A DNA stretch of 64,000 nucleotides from Pseudomonadota bacterium (GTDB lineage Bacteria > Pseudomonadota > Alphaproteobacteria > Rhizobiales > Xanthobacteraceae). Numbering within the stretch: the first letter of the stretch is position 1; the number at the start of each line of letters is the position of its first letter. This document shows, one piece after another, positions 1 through 10,325 of this stretch. The position numbers were made by a program, and so were the translations under genes. The DNA lies in contig JAGXAJ010000014.1 of assembly GCA_018971625.1 (NCBI GenBank), positions 1 through 64,000 of the forward strand, written 5' to 3'. The notes under the pieces are model-generated. The model was given only the letters and a program-made list of their open reading frames with translations, made no database searches and was not told the origin of the DNA.

Positions 1-127
1 CGCGAGGGTCTGGCAAGTCCGAGAAGCAGGCGCGGAAGTCTTCCATCGGATACTCCATCTCCAGGAGTACCCTTCAGAATCCACATCACCTCTCTTCTGC
101 AAGGCCCGCAAACGGTCAAATGCGATT

Positions 128-222
128 CCCCTGCCTTGCGGGGGAGGGTTAGGGTGGGGGTAAGCCACACGCGCCGGCTTCGCGGTACCCCACCCCCGCC
201 CCTCCCCGCAAGGGGGAGGGGA
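128..222. repeat. GC-rich palindromic intergenic repeat
   Basis: Two arms of the form CCCCTGCCTTGCGGGGGAGG and CCTCCCCGCAAGGGGGAGGGG-like face each other around a spacer containing CGCCGGCTTCGCGG. The whole element could fold into a long hairpin. It lies 36 bases beyond the stop of the beta-oxidation gene, so it may act as a transcription end on the minus strand. Elements of this look are scattered between genes in Bradyrhizobium; that it is one of a genomic family is inference. Confidence 0.6.
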
Positions 223-258
223 GCAAGCGGGCCTCGGCCTGACGCGAACGGCTGAGCA

Positions 259-2355
<2,097 letters not shown>

Positions 2356-2727
2356 GGCACTCTCCCTGAACGACGGGCTTCCTGGCAATCAAGCGATAGC
2401 GGCCCGCACCAACTTGCCAAACCTACAGTTTCGCGGCTGAGCTATACCTTGACCAACCCAGCTTACCTTACACCGGTTCCGCGGTTCGAGAAGTATCAGT
2501 TGGCGCCATCAGCCATGTCGCCGGGCTGTGCCGCGCTCGCCAATCTCGGCGTTCGGTACTTGTCCGAATCCTATCGGGAAGAGGTCATGCGCGATGGCAC
2601 GTTCCGGCGAGACCGTGGCACGTCATGGATTCGCGATCTCGGCCGGCGAATGGCACGGGGGTTTTCTTTTGCCGGAAACGGATGGATAACCGAGTCCCAT
2701 GTTCTTTATGCTGGCTTACGTGAAGTG
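2356..2727. other. Divergent intergenic region
   Basis: This 372-base gap separates the minus-strand beta-oxidation gene from the plus-strand glycerate kinase and must hold both promoters. The glycerate kinase frame stays open through it, but the translation resembles no family until the ATG at 2728. No terminator or operator was recognised. Confidence 0.5.
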
Positions 2728-4017
2728 ATGACCGACCGGCGTCCCCTGCTGCGCGCCATCTTCGATGCCGCCGTGGCCGCAGCCCATCCCGATGTCGTGC
2801 TGTCAGCGCATCTGCCATCGCCGCCAAAAAAGGGACGGGTGATCTGCCTCGCCGCCGGCAAGGGCGCGGCCGCGATGGCGGCGGCCACTGAACGGCATTA
2901 TCTCGACAACCTCGGGTTCGAGCCGCAGCGTCTGTGCGGCATCGCGACCACCCGTCACGGCCATGGCGTGCCGACGCGGAAGATCAGGGTGGTCGAAGCC
3001 GGCCATCCCGTTCCCGACGAAGCGGGCCTGAACGGCGCCGAGGACAGCCTGCGGCTCGCCGCAAGCGCCGAGGCCGGCGATCTGCTGCTGGTGTTGCTGT
3101 CTGGCGGCGGATCGGCGAACTGGATCGCGCCGATCGAAGGCGTGTCGTTCGCGCAGAAACAGCAGGTGACGCGGGCGCTGTTGCGCTCGGGTGCGCCGAT
3201 CGGCGAGATCAACACCGTGCGCAAGCATCTGTCGCGGATCAAGGGCGGGCGGCTGGCGCGGGCGGGCGAGCGGGCCGAGATCGTGACGCTCGCGATATCG
3301 GACGTGCCGCGCGACGATCCATCCGCGATCGCCTCGGGACCGACCGTGCCTGATCCCACGACGTTGGCGGACGCCCGCGCCATCGTCGCGAAATACGATC
3401 TCGCGGTCGATGACGCCGTGCAACGCGTACTCGAGGACGGCAAAAACGAAAGCTGCAAACCGGGCGATGCCGTTTTCGCGCACGCCCGTTTCGAGCTGAT
3501 CGCGCGGCCGCGCCAATCGCTCGACGCCGCGGTCAGGCTCGCCAGGGAAGCCGGCTACGACATCATCGATCTCGGCGCCGATCTCGAAGGAGAGGCGCGC
3601 GACGTCGCGGCGGAGCACGCCCAACACGCGTTGCAGGCGCGCGAGCAAGATAAGCGCGTGGCAATCCTGTCCGGCGGCGAATTGACCGTGACCGTGCGGG
3701 GCCAGGGTCGCGGCGGTCCCAACCAAGAATATGCGCTGGCGCTGGCAAGCCTGCTCAATGCAACACCCGGCATTTCGGCTCTGGCGGCCGATACCGACGG
3801 TGCCGACGGCGGCGCGGGCGGCGCGACCGATCCGGCCGGCGCGATCATCGACCACACCACCTTTGCCAGGATGAAATCGCTCGGCCTCGATGCGTCAGCC
3901 TATCTCGCCAATAACGACGCTTCCGCTTTCTTCGCCGCGACCGGCGACCTGTTGCTGACCGGACCGACGTTGACCAATGTCAACGATATCAGGGTTATCC
4001 TGGTCGATTCGAAGTAG
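2728..4017 (+). CDS. Glycerate 2-kinase (DUF4147/MOFRL family, TtuD/GckA type)
   Basis: The 429-residue product belongs to the MOFRL glycerate kinase family, which phosphorylates D-glycerate to 2-phosphoglycerate and is often misnamed hydroxypyruvate reductase. The N-terminal DUF4147 domain shows CLAAGKGAAAMA, TTRHGHGVPT and LLSGGGSANW; INTVRKHLSRIKGGRLA follows. The C-terminal MOFRL domain shows GGPNQEYALALA and AADTDGADGGAGGATDPAG. Length is typical. The frame is open far upstream, but family similarity starts with MTDRRPLLRAIFDAA, which fixes the ATG. No tartrate or serine-cycle genes adjoin, so the pathway (glycolate/glyoxylate salvage or photorespiration-like) is not decided by context. 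Confidence 0.9.
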   Translation: MTDRRPLLRAIFDAAVAAAHPDVVLSAHLPSPPKKGRVICLAAGKGAAAMAAATERHYLDNLGFEPQRLCGIATTRHGHGVPTRKIRVVEAGHPVPDEAGLNGAEDSLRLAASAEAGDLLLVLLSGGGSANWIAPIEGVSFAQKQQVTRALLRSGAPIGEINTVRKHLSRIKGGRLARAGERAEIVTLAISDVPRDDPSAIASGPTVPDPTTLADARAIVAKYDLAVDDAVQRVLEDGKNESCKPGDAVFAHARFELIARPRQSLDAAVRLAREAGYDIIDLGADLEGEARDVAAEHAQHALQAREQDKRVAILSGGELTVTVRGQGRGGPNQEYALALASLLNATPGISALAADTDGADGGAGGATDPAGAIIDHTTFARMKSLGLDASAYLANNDASAFFAATGDLLLTGPTLTNVNDIRVILVDSK

Positions 4018-4088
4018 CATCAGCGCTTGTCCGGGCAGCGGTTCCCTGCGCCGGCCCGATCGATCTGGAATAATCGAGGGAACAAGGA

Positions 4089-4666
4089 TTGCGGACCAAA
4101 GTAGCCATCATCGGCGCGGGACCGGCCGGACGGCTGCTCGGCCAGTTGCTGCACGGCTGCGGCATCGACAACGTCGTCCTGGAGCGCCAGACCGCGGACC
4201 ATGTACTGGGCCGCATCCGCGCCGGACTGCTCGAGGAAAGCACCGTCGCGCTGCTCGACGAAGCCGGCGCCGGACAGCGCGCGCACCACGAGGGACCGGT
4301 GCATCACGGCATCGAGCTCGCGTTCGGCGGCGCGCGCCATCGTATCGACATGCACGGCGCGACGGGCAAGACCGTGATGATCTACGGCCAGGCCGAAGTG
4401 ACGCTTGACCTGATGGGCGTGCGCAAGGCGGCCGGTCTCGCCACGATATATCAGGCCGCCGATGTCAAGCCGCGCGATTTCGACACCGACCATTCCCGCG
4501 TATCCTGGGTCAGGGATGGCGTCGGCACGAGATCGCCTGCGACTTCATCGCAGGCTGCGACGGTTTTCACGGCATCAGCCGCGCCAGCGTCAATGTTTCG
4601 GCGATCCAGACCTTCGAACGGATCTACCCGTTCGGCTGGCTCGGCATCCTGTCGGAATCGCTCTAG
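4089..4666 (+). pseudogene. pobA: 4-hydroxybenzoate 3-monooxygenase remnant (frameshifted, C-terminal half missing)
   Basis: From a TTG start the frame reads as PobA: an FAD-binding VAIIGAGPAGRLLGQLL, then NVVLERQTADHVLGRIRAGL and the VMIYGQAEVTLDLM stretch. Near 4520-4527 similarity jumps to another frame, which continues with CDFIAGCDGFHGISR and FERIYPFGWLGILSE and then meets TAG at 4664. PobA is normally about 390 residues; only the first ~195 survive, so the NADPH/substrate half is lost. Both the frameshift and the truncation argue for a real pseudogene. No pobR or protocatechuate genes lie next to it. Confidence 0.88.
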
Positions 4667-4736
4667 AATAGTGCACACAGGATGAAAGCGCCGGCTCCGG
4701 CTTTCTGAAGCAAGCGCTTTGGCGTTGAAGTCGCGC

Positions 4737-5465
4737 TCAGGCCGCCTGCGGCTGCGCGGTCCAGGCAAAATCCGGATAGTATTGCGGCATCATCCGGTCG
4801 ACATAGCCGGTGAGATTGCTGAATTCTTCCGCCTTGTCGCGCAGTTTGGAATCGAAGAACGGCGTCAGGATTCCGGCCAACGCCCCGAACGCGGTGGCAT
4901 CAAGGCCGCAAGGCTGCTCCCCCATCAGGTACGGGCGATCGCCAAGCTGCACCGACAGCGCCAGCAGCGAGCGGACCGCAAGATCGATATCGTCCTCCGG
5001 CGCATGACGGCCGAGACCGCTCAGGAGATAGTTTTCCGCGACGCGGAATTGCGCGTCCTCGCGCAGCTTGTCGCGCAGATGCTCGGGCGCGCCGTCGAAG
5101 AAATGCGTCGGCCCCTTGGCGAAATTGTCGGGATCGACCCAGCGCGCGCCGACCAGCGCCCAATAGACATGATGCTCGATCATCCGCTCAAACGCCCAGG
5201 CCTGCGCGCGCATCCGCAGATCGAGGCCGGCATCGAAATCGAAGCCATATTTGCGTTCGATGTGAGCGCGGATGAAGGTTGAATCGGCGATGCGCTCGCC
5301 ATCGTCATCGATATAAGGCAATTGCCCCTTGGGAGAGGCTGGCGGCATTGCCCGCCCCTTGCGGCAGGCTAGCCCTGCCATCTTCAGCTGGACTTCGGTC
5401 TTGGTCACAAAGGGGCTGATTTCGGGCAGGCCGAAGCCGGCGCCAAAGCCATACAGCGTAATCAT
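4737..5465 (-). CDS. Glutathione S-transferase family protein
   Basis: The 242-residue protein starts MITLYGFGAGFGLPEISPF, a thioredoxin-fold GST N-terminal domain; KGQLPYIDDDGERIADST provides the cis-Pro and Glu-Ser/Thr glutathione-binding pattern. The C-terminal helical domain holds LMGEQPCGLDATAFGALAGIL, the usual GST hydrophobic core. The ATG is preceded by GGAG at good spacing. It is probably a cytosolic GSH-dependent detoxification enzyme with unknown substrate. A copy of a 13-bp palindrome (5534-5546) lies about 70 bases upstream of the start and a divergent YafY-type regulator remnant lies beyond, so regulation by that repressor is plausible. Confidence 0.88.
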   Translation of the reverse strand: MITLYGFGAGFGLPEISPFVTKTEVQLKMAGLACRKGRAMPPASPKGQLPYIDDDGERIADSTFIRAHIERKYGFDFDAGLDLRMRAQAWAFERMIEHHVYWALVGARWVDPDNFAKGPTHFFDGAPEHLRDKLREDAQFRVAENYLLSGLGRHAPEDDIDLAVRSLLALSVQLGDRPYLMGEQPCGLDATAFGALAGILTPFFDSKLRDKAEEFSNLTGYVDRMMPQYYPDFAWTAQPQAA

Positions 5466-5805
5466 GCGAGTCTCCGGTCTCTTGAAAAATGTCGCTTGAA
5501 CGATGATCGAGCCTAGCGGCCCCTGCTGCCACCATGCTGGCAGCATGACGCTGGTGGCCGGCGAAGCGGGCGCCCTGCCAGGCGCGGCGCAGGACGCCCC
5601 TCGCCCACCGCGCCAACTGCCGCTGCGCAAAGGAACTCGCGGCATGGAATGCATGCAGCGCCAGCACAAGAATGGTCCAACGCAAATCGCCCGCGCCACA
5701 ATTGAAGGAGGCGAGATGCGACAGTAAAACGGTACGGACGCGACAGAGTTCAACGCTTTGGCGGACGGCCGGAAGTTGAAGAACGGTCACTTGAAGAATG
5801 GTCAT
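5466..5805 (-). other. Possible degenerate small ORF upstream of the GST gene
   Basis: An ATG at 5805 has AGGGGAG upstream at sensible spacing and opens with MTILQVTVLQLPAVRQSVEL. The reading frame runs on, without a stop, across the GST start in another frame, and no family is recognisable. The stretch could be a broken small basic protein (a frameshifted DUF1127-like gene is one possibility) or simply leader sequence. Confidence that it is coding is low. Confidence 0.22.
5523..5546. promoter_or_regulatory. Candidate operator, copy 1 (ATGCTGGCAGCAT)
   Basis: The 13-bp ATGCTGGCAGCAT (5534-5546) is a perfect inverted repeat around one base, preceded by CTGCTGCCACC. It stands 68 bases upstream of the GST start codon. 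A near-identical 24-bp block occurs at 5853-5876. Binding by the neighbouring WYL-type regulator is inference. Confidence 0.5.
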
Positions 5806-5852
5806 GGACAAATTCTCCCCTGTTGAGATGTTGTCCGCGGTATAGCCGCCAC

Positions 5853-5876
5853 CTGCTGCCAACATGCTGTCAGCAT
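5853..5876. promoter_or_regulatory. Candidate operator, copy 2 (ATGCTGTCAGCAT)
   Basis: The 13-bp ATGCTGTCAGCAT (5864-5876) is a perfect palindrome with the same flank (CTGCTGCCAAC) as the copy at 5523. It lies 44 bases upstream of the YafY-type regulator start and 58 bases upstream of the minus-strand ATG at 5805, as expected for an autoregulated divergent operator. Confidence 0.55.
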
Positions 5877-5919
5877 CCTCGCGGCACGTGAAATAACACG
5901 TGAAATAAAGAGACCTCGC

Positions 5920-6617
5920 ATGAGACGCGCCGACCGGCTGTTTCAGATCATCCAGGTGCTCCGCCGCACCGGCCGACCGCTGACCGCTGACGTAATCGCT
6001 GCCGAGCTGGAGACCTCAAAGCGCACGATCTATCGCGACATCGCGACCCTGATCGGACAGCGGGTGCCGATCCGCGGCGAAGCGGGGATGGCTATATCCT
6101 GGAAAAGGGATTCGATCTGCCGCCGTTGATGCTGACGCCTGACGAGATCGAGGCGGCGGTGCTGGGTGCGCAATGGGTAGCGACCCACGCCGATCCGACG
6201 CTGTCGCGCGCCGCCCTGGATCTGATCGCGAAAATCGCGGACACCGTTCCGGAACGCCTGCGGCCGTTCGTGCTGGAGCCCGCCAGCCGCGCCAGGCCAA
6301 GCTGGCAACGCGAGCCCGACCGGATCGACATAGCGCGGACGCGGGCGCAAATTCACGAAGGCAAGAAGATCTTGCTGCGCTATCGCGACGAACATGGTCG
6401 CAACAGCGAGCGCACAATCTGGCCGATCGCGATCGGCTATCACGAGGCGGTGCGGATTCTCGCCGCCTGGTGCGAGCTACGGAAGGATTTTCGCAGCTTT
6501 CGTACCGACCGGGTAATCGCCGCCGACTATCTCGACGACCCCTATCCGGAACGACGGGCCGCATTGCGGGCGAAATGGCGCCGCAGCATGGTGTGGGAAC
6601 ACCCGGCGGATACGTGA
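5920..6617 (+). pseudogene. YafY-type HTH_11/WYL transcriptional regulator, single-base frameshift
   Basis: The first frame gives a helix-turn-helix: MRRADRLFQIIQVLRR followed by LTADVIAAELETSKRTIYRD, typical of DeoR-like HTH_11 proteins. After GQRVPIRGEAG the family continues G-YILEKGFDLPPLMLTPDE, which here needs a shift at about 6089, where one base is missing from the expected GGGATCGGC. The second frame then carries an intact WYL domain to residue ~232 (KKILLRYRDEHGRNSERT, RTIWPIAIGYHEAVRILAAW, DFRSFRTDRV). The summed length is normal. It is either a recent pseudogene or a sequencing error. WYL regulators usually bind a small ligand; here the divergent GST is the likely target. Confidence 0.85.
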
Positions 6618-6679
6618 ATCTTCCAGGCCCGTGATGGTTCAGGCCTGTTGTGCCTCCGAGTCCGTGCTAGAGCAACGGC

Positions 6680-7015
6680 ATGGAGAAGATCGATTCCGCC
6701 ACCGACGGACCAGCCGCTGAACTCAGTCCCCCTTGCCAAACCTGCGGGGCCTGCTGTTCCTATTCGTCTAACTGGCCGCGTTTCACCATCGAAGACGATT
6801 CAGCGCTCGACCTGATTCCAGCAAAACTCGTCAATGAACGGCTGTCCGGCATGCGTTGCGATGGCGAGCGCTGTTCGGCGTTGACCGGCAAGATCGGTGT
6901 GGCGACGTCGTGCCGTATCTATGCAGTGCGGCCCGAAGTCTGCAGGACTTGCATGCCCGGCGACGTCGAATGCAACATGGCGCGGAAGCGGCACGGATTG
7001 CCGCTATTGGGCTGA
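6680..7015 (+). CDS. YkgJ-family CxxCxxCC metal-chelating protein
   Basis: The 111-residue protein carries the family hallmark CQTCGACCSYSSNWPRF near residue 21, followed by CSALTGKIGVATSCRIYAVRPEVCRTC and a final CNM. This arrangement of about ten cysteines is that of the UPF0153/YkgJ zinc- or iron-chelating domain. Its exact role is unknown. It ends three bases before the stop of the convergent gene on the other strand. Confidence 0.82.
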   Translation: MEKIDSATDGPAAELSPPCQTCGACCSYSSNWPRFTIEDDSALDLIPAKLVNERLSGMRCDGERCSALTGKIGVATSCRIYAVRPEVCRTCMPGDVECNMARKRHGLPLLG

Positions 7016-7018
7016 GCT

Positions 7019-7417
7019 TCAGGCCGGCACGGCCTCGGCGACATCTTCATCCAGTTCGTCCTCGATCGGCGAGACGGTGCTAAGCGGCTTGGTTGACAGC
7101 GTGATCGGCTTGCGGTGGCCGTAAGCTGACGGCGAAGAGCGGCCGGCCGGTTCGCGCGATAAAGCGTAGAGCGCGGAGCCAACTCGTCCCCCCAACTGGA
7201 TCAGGTCGCGTTCGTTGCAACTTGCCGCAACCGCGAGCGCCAGCGAATGCAGATGGCTGCGGCGATAGCAGAACAGCGCCAGCATGGCCCGGACTTCGGC
7301 GGAGACGCTCTCCACCAGCTTCGCCAAGCCGTGTTCGTTGGCGCGATACATTTCGCCCAGCAACTCGTCTCGGACCGGGCAGAAGTCGTTCTCAAAGGCT
7401 TCGCGGCTCGAAAACAT
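7019..7417 (-). CDS. Conserved hypothetical protein
   Basis: The 132-residue protein starts MFSSREAFENDFCPVRDELL; GGAGGGAG sits nine bases before the ATG and decides the start over one 57 bases upstream. The middle is helical (EMYRANEHGLAKLVESVSAEVRAMLALFCYRR), the C-terminus is acidic (EDELDEDVAEAVPA). No catalytic motif, signal peptide or membrane segment is seen. I do not recognise the family. Confidence 0.68.
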   Translation of the reverse strand: MFSSREAFENDFCPVRDELLGEMYRANEHGLAKLVESVSAEVRAMLALFCYRRSHLHSLALAVAASCNERDLIQLGGRVGSALYALSREPAGRSSPSAYGHRKPITLSTKPLSTVSPIEDELDEDVAEAVPA

Positions 7418-7613
7418 TGCAGTTTCTCCCTCCAGCGAGGATGCCTTGCAATTCTCTAACGAAAGGTTAACCACGGCAACCGGTAGTCTACGGGGGACTT
7501 GAATTGGGATCGCGAATCGGAACGGCAGTATCGCTGGCGTGACATTTCGTTCTGAGGCGTTTTTGCCGACGCGAACCCGAGCCCACCTCGCGCTAAAATG
7601 CTATTTGGTGGAA

Positions 7614-7967
7614 TCAGCCGCCGTTGGCGGCGATAAAGATCGACAGGCCGAATCCGGTCAGGTGATGCAATGCCTGATCGACCCCGATCAAGGTCCAGAA
7701 CCAGGGATGCTCCAGGTTCACATCGAAGGTGGAGGCGCAAAACCCCTTGGCGCGATCCACCGTGATGTGAATCGCGAAGTCGACAAAAGCAAGAAACCAG
7801 AATCTTGGTGCGAGAATCAAGATCAATACCAGCGCAACCGCCAGATGCACCAGGCAATGCGCCAGCAGCGGCAATGCCCACCCGGTCTTCTGATCCTTGC
7901 CGAGCGCCATCCAGGAAGTTTGCAGGACGAAATCGGCGATGACGTGCTTGACGGTAAGAACGAGCAT
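7614..7967 (-). CDS. DUF3307 family membrane protein
   Basis: The protein begins MLVLTVKHVIADFVLQTSWM, the DUF3307 signature (KHxxADFxLQ), and has three to four hydrophobic segments (LLAHCLVHLAVALVLILIL, FWFLAFVDFAIHITVDRAK). Conserved His and Asp residues lie inside the membrane segments. The frame is open to 8162, but the upstream residues are Ser/Arg-rich without family similarity, so I start at the ATG by the motif; a start further upstream is possible. Function unknown. Confidence 0.68.
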   Translation of the reverse strand: MLVLTVKHVIADFVLQTSWMALGKDQKTGWALPLLAHCLVHLAVALVLILILAPRFWFLAFVDFAIHITVDRAKGFCASTFDVNLEHPWFWTLIGVDQALHHLTGFGLSIFIAANGG

Positions 7968-8425
7968 CCATCCGACAAGCGCGCCTACCGGAATCGAGGA
8001 TGACAGGGAAGGAAACAACAAGGCTGACGCCCTTTGCTGGGACTGACTGAAAAACCGCACACCGGGAATGAATGAAAGACTTGAGGCGTCAGCGAAACAT
8101 CTTCTCCGATCCGGATCGCAACCAGAATGCCCATTTATGACATCTCCCGAGCCGAAATGCACCTGTGGGAAGCTCGAAAAAAACCGGGTGTAGCGAACGA
8201 CGATCGCTGTGTGATGTCGATGTGCGCCTTGACAGGAATAACGTTTACCGCCAAGGCGCGGCCTGCGATACGCGCATATCGCGACATCGCCGCGAAGTAG
8301 AATTATTGTTCGTTTGTAGATATTTATGATCTCGTGGGAGACGCTCGGACGATCACCCCAACCGCTACGTCCGCGACGACAACCCTGCGATGATCGCGGA
8401 GCGCCCCGCTGGCAACAGCAGCGCG
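7968..8425. other. Intergenic region, no gene recognised
   Basis: Both strands were read. A short ORF on the minus strand from about 8134 (GGGAGATG before its ATG) ends near 7984 and resembles nothing. The part from 8290 to 8340 is AT-rich (AATTATTGTTCG, ATATTTATGATC). No terminator was recognised. Confidence 0.4.
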
Positions 8426-9310
8426 CTACACAGAGAGTTCGGACATGGCGCGCGTCCTGATCTCCACGATCTTGCGCTTGAGCGCGACCTGGCGTGGATC
8501 GGGCATGATGGCGGCGCGCGCCTCGGCAATGGCGGCGGCGAGATCGGTCAAGGGTAGCACGCCGTCAAAGGTCGGCTTAACCAGCCCGTCGATGATCGCG
8601 TGCCAGTCGGTAAGCCCGTGCCGGTAGGCGCTGCCGTAGCCCTGGATCATGTCCGCCGTTTGGACGATCGCGGGCACCGCGTGCGGCTGCTTGGTCAGTC
8701 CGCGATCGATCATGTGCAGCCAGCGTTCGACCCAGATCCGCTCCGTGGCATAGCGCACCGAGAACAACCGCCATCGCCGTAACGCCGCCTTGATCTTCAG
8801 GCGGCGAACCTGCCAGCGGCTCGCCGCGCTGAACCGGATCGAAATCGGTGCGTGGGTCCAGCCCACCCATTCCAGCGCATCGAGCACGGGTTTGGCGGCC
8901 ACTGTCGGAAGCGCGCCGATCAACTCGTCGATCCGGAATTTCTTGCGATCGCCGCCGGATTGGGCGGGCACCGGGGCACACGCCATCTCGCTCTCGACCA
9001 GCTTCAGTTGCGCGATCCGGATCGGATCCTCATAGCTCATGCGCATGACCATCAAACCGGCGATGTCCTCAAGCATCGCGGCGTCGACGCCGGGCCGGCC
9101 AACGAAGCGCTTGAGCCGATCGACATAAAGCTGCGCGTAGCTCGGACCCTGATAGTCAATCAGGCGCTCGATGGCTGCGCTGACCTCGGGCACTAAAACG
9201 GCGGGCAGATTGGCCGGCGGCAACGGCGGCGGCTCATCGTCATCGCCGATGATATCGGCGAGCAGATAGCGAAGCGAAGAGAGAACACTGGCCACGCCTG
9301 ATGTCCCCAC
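8426..9310 (-). CDS. Stand-alone DUF6537-type protein (IorB-associated domain)
   Basis: The 294-residue protein resembles the region annotated DUF6537 in long indolepyruvate oxidoreductase subunits: IDYQGPSYAQLYVDRLKRF, then MLEDIAGLMVMRMSYEDPIRIAQLKL. No thiamine-, iron-sulfur- or pyruvate-oxidoreductase domain is fused. The start is a GTG four bases after the stop of the upstream cNMP-binding gene, so the two are probably translated from one message. The function of the isolated domain is unknown; a role with a distant indolepyruvate oxidoreductase is inference. Confidence 0.6.
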   Translation of the reverse strand: MGTSGVASVLSSLRYLLADIIGDDDEPPPLPPANLPAVLVPEVSAAIERLIDYQGPSYAQLYVDRLKRFVGRPGVDAAMLEDIAGLMVMRMSYEDPIRIAQLKLVESEMACAPVPAQSGGDRKKFRIDELIGALPTVAAKPVLDALEWVGWTHAPISIRFSAASRWQVRRLKIKAALRRWRLFSVRYATERIWVERWLHMIDRGLTKQPHAVPAIVQTADMIQGYGSAYRHGLTDWHAIIDGLVKPTFDGVLPLTDLAAAIAEARAAIMPDPRQVALKRKIVEIRTRAMSELSV

Positions 9311-9314
9311 TTCG

Positions 9315-9983
9315 TCAAGCGGACTTCGGCGCGGCAGCGGTCGGAGCGCTCTGCTGCATCAGGCGCTGCTCCAGCAGACCTAGATTCTGGAATAGCCGCG
9401 CGCTGGCGAGCCGGAGGAAGTAGAAGCCGAAGGCCGGGTTCTGCACATATAATTCCTCGACCTTGCGGTAGCTGACGCTCAGGATCGTTCCAGCCGCGAT
9501 GCATTCCAGCGACTGGGTCCGCACGTTCGACGGCGACAGCATGCCGAGTTCGCCGACGATGGCGCCGACCGGCAACTCGATACCGGACTCGACCAGCCTG
9601 AAGCGGCCGCTGACGATGTAGAACATGTCTTCGGCCTTCTCGTCCTTGTAGAACAGGATCTCACCCGCGGCGCATTTGCGCTCGGTCATGAAAGGCTTCA
9701 GCCAGTCCATCGACAGATCGCTGTTGACGGATCGCTTCACGTCACGCACCAGCTGCAGCATCTGGTGCAGCCGATAGGAATTCATCATCAACAGCCCGCA
9801 ATGCAGCAGGCCGGTCGGATAGTTATGGGAGGGGATCGAGGAAATGATCAGCACGATATTGGTGAGAATGCCGAAGACCCGCAACGGGATCATGGTCCGC
9901 ATCGTGGTGGTCGCGACCACAAAGACCGAAGCGAACAGGGTGCCGGCGGTGCCGGCATGCTCTGCTAAATGTGAGGTATCCAT
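9315..9983 (-). CDS. Membrane protein with C-terminal cyclic-nucleotide-binding domain
   Basis: Residues ~10-80 hold two to three hydrophobic segments (AGTLFASVFVVATTTMRTMI, VFGILTNIVLIISSIP, GLLHCGLLMMNSYRL). Residues ~95-195 are a CAP/cNMP-binding beta roll: AAGEILFYKDEKAEDMFYI, VSGRFRLV, VGAIVGELGMLSPSNVRTQS. The phosphate-cassette pattern G-E-(L)...R-(T/S) is kept. The arrangement recalls Popeye-like proteins and lacks a DNA-binding domain, so it probably senses cAMP/cGMP at the membrane. I start at ATG 9983; an in-frame TTG at 9992 is possible. It is followed by DUF6537 after four bases, and a cNMP-gated K+ channel is encoded divergently. Confidence 0.78.
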   Translation of the reverse strand: MDTSHLAEHAGTAGTLFASVFVVATTTMRTMIPLRVFGILTNIVLIISSIPSHNYPTGLLHCGLLMMNSYRLHQMLQLVRDVKRSVNSDLSMDWLKPFMTERKCAAGEILFYKDEKAEDMFYIVSGRFRLVESGIELPVGAIVGELGMLSPSNVRTQSLECIAAGTILSVSYRKVEELYVQNPAFGFYFLRLASARLFQNLGLLEQRLMQQSAPTAAAPKSA

Positions 9984-10325
9984 CGGGGTCAACCAATTTT
10001 AAGGCAATGAGGCTGGGCGTCGTCCGGCACGCCAAATATCATAATGTTCGTGCCGGTTTTGGATATACGGGGAAAAAGCGACGTTTTGTCATCAATTCCC
10101 GGCAATGCCAGCCAAAATGACGACTGGGCGCTCTTTTCAGGAAGGTTATATCGCAACCCTTATTCCCGAGCCCTTAGCCTTATTCGCGGGGCCCGTTCCG
10201 GCCATGCGCTAACTCTGTTTACCGGCGGTCGTTGACGGCCTTTTCCCGCTTGGGCACTTTGTCGCACTGGTCGCGCGCCGGACACGGCCCGAAACCATTT
10301 CCTTCTATCCAAACGCCGCCTGCCG
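9984..10325. other. Divergent intergenic region
   Basis: This gap separates the cNMP-binding protein (minus) from the K+ channel (plus) and should contain both promoters. No gene, hairpin terminator or CRP-like TGTGA-N6-TCACA site was found by eye. Confidence 0.4.

Noticed and set aside
2803..3855. Minus-strand ORF of 350 codons opposite glycerate kinase
   Set aside because: Arg/His-rich, no known motif, and antisense to a well-supported gene.
7539..8003. Plus-strand ORF of 154 codons opposite the DUF3307 gene
   Set aside because: Hydrophilic Gln/His-rich translation without family, while the minus strand has the KHxxADFxLQ signature and membrane helices.
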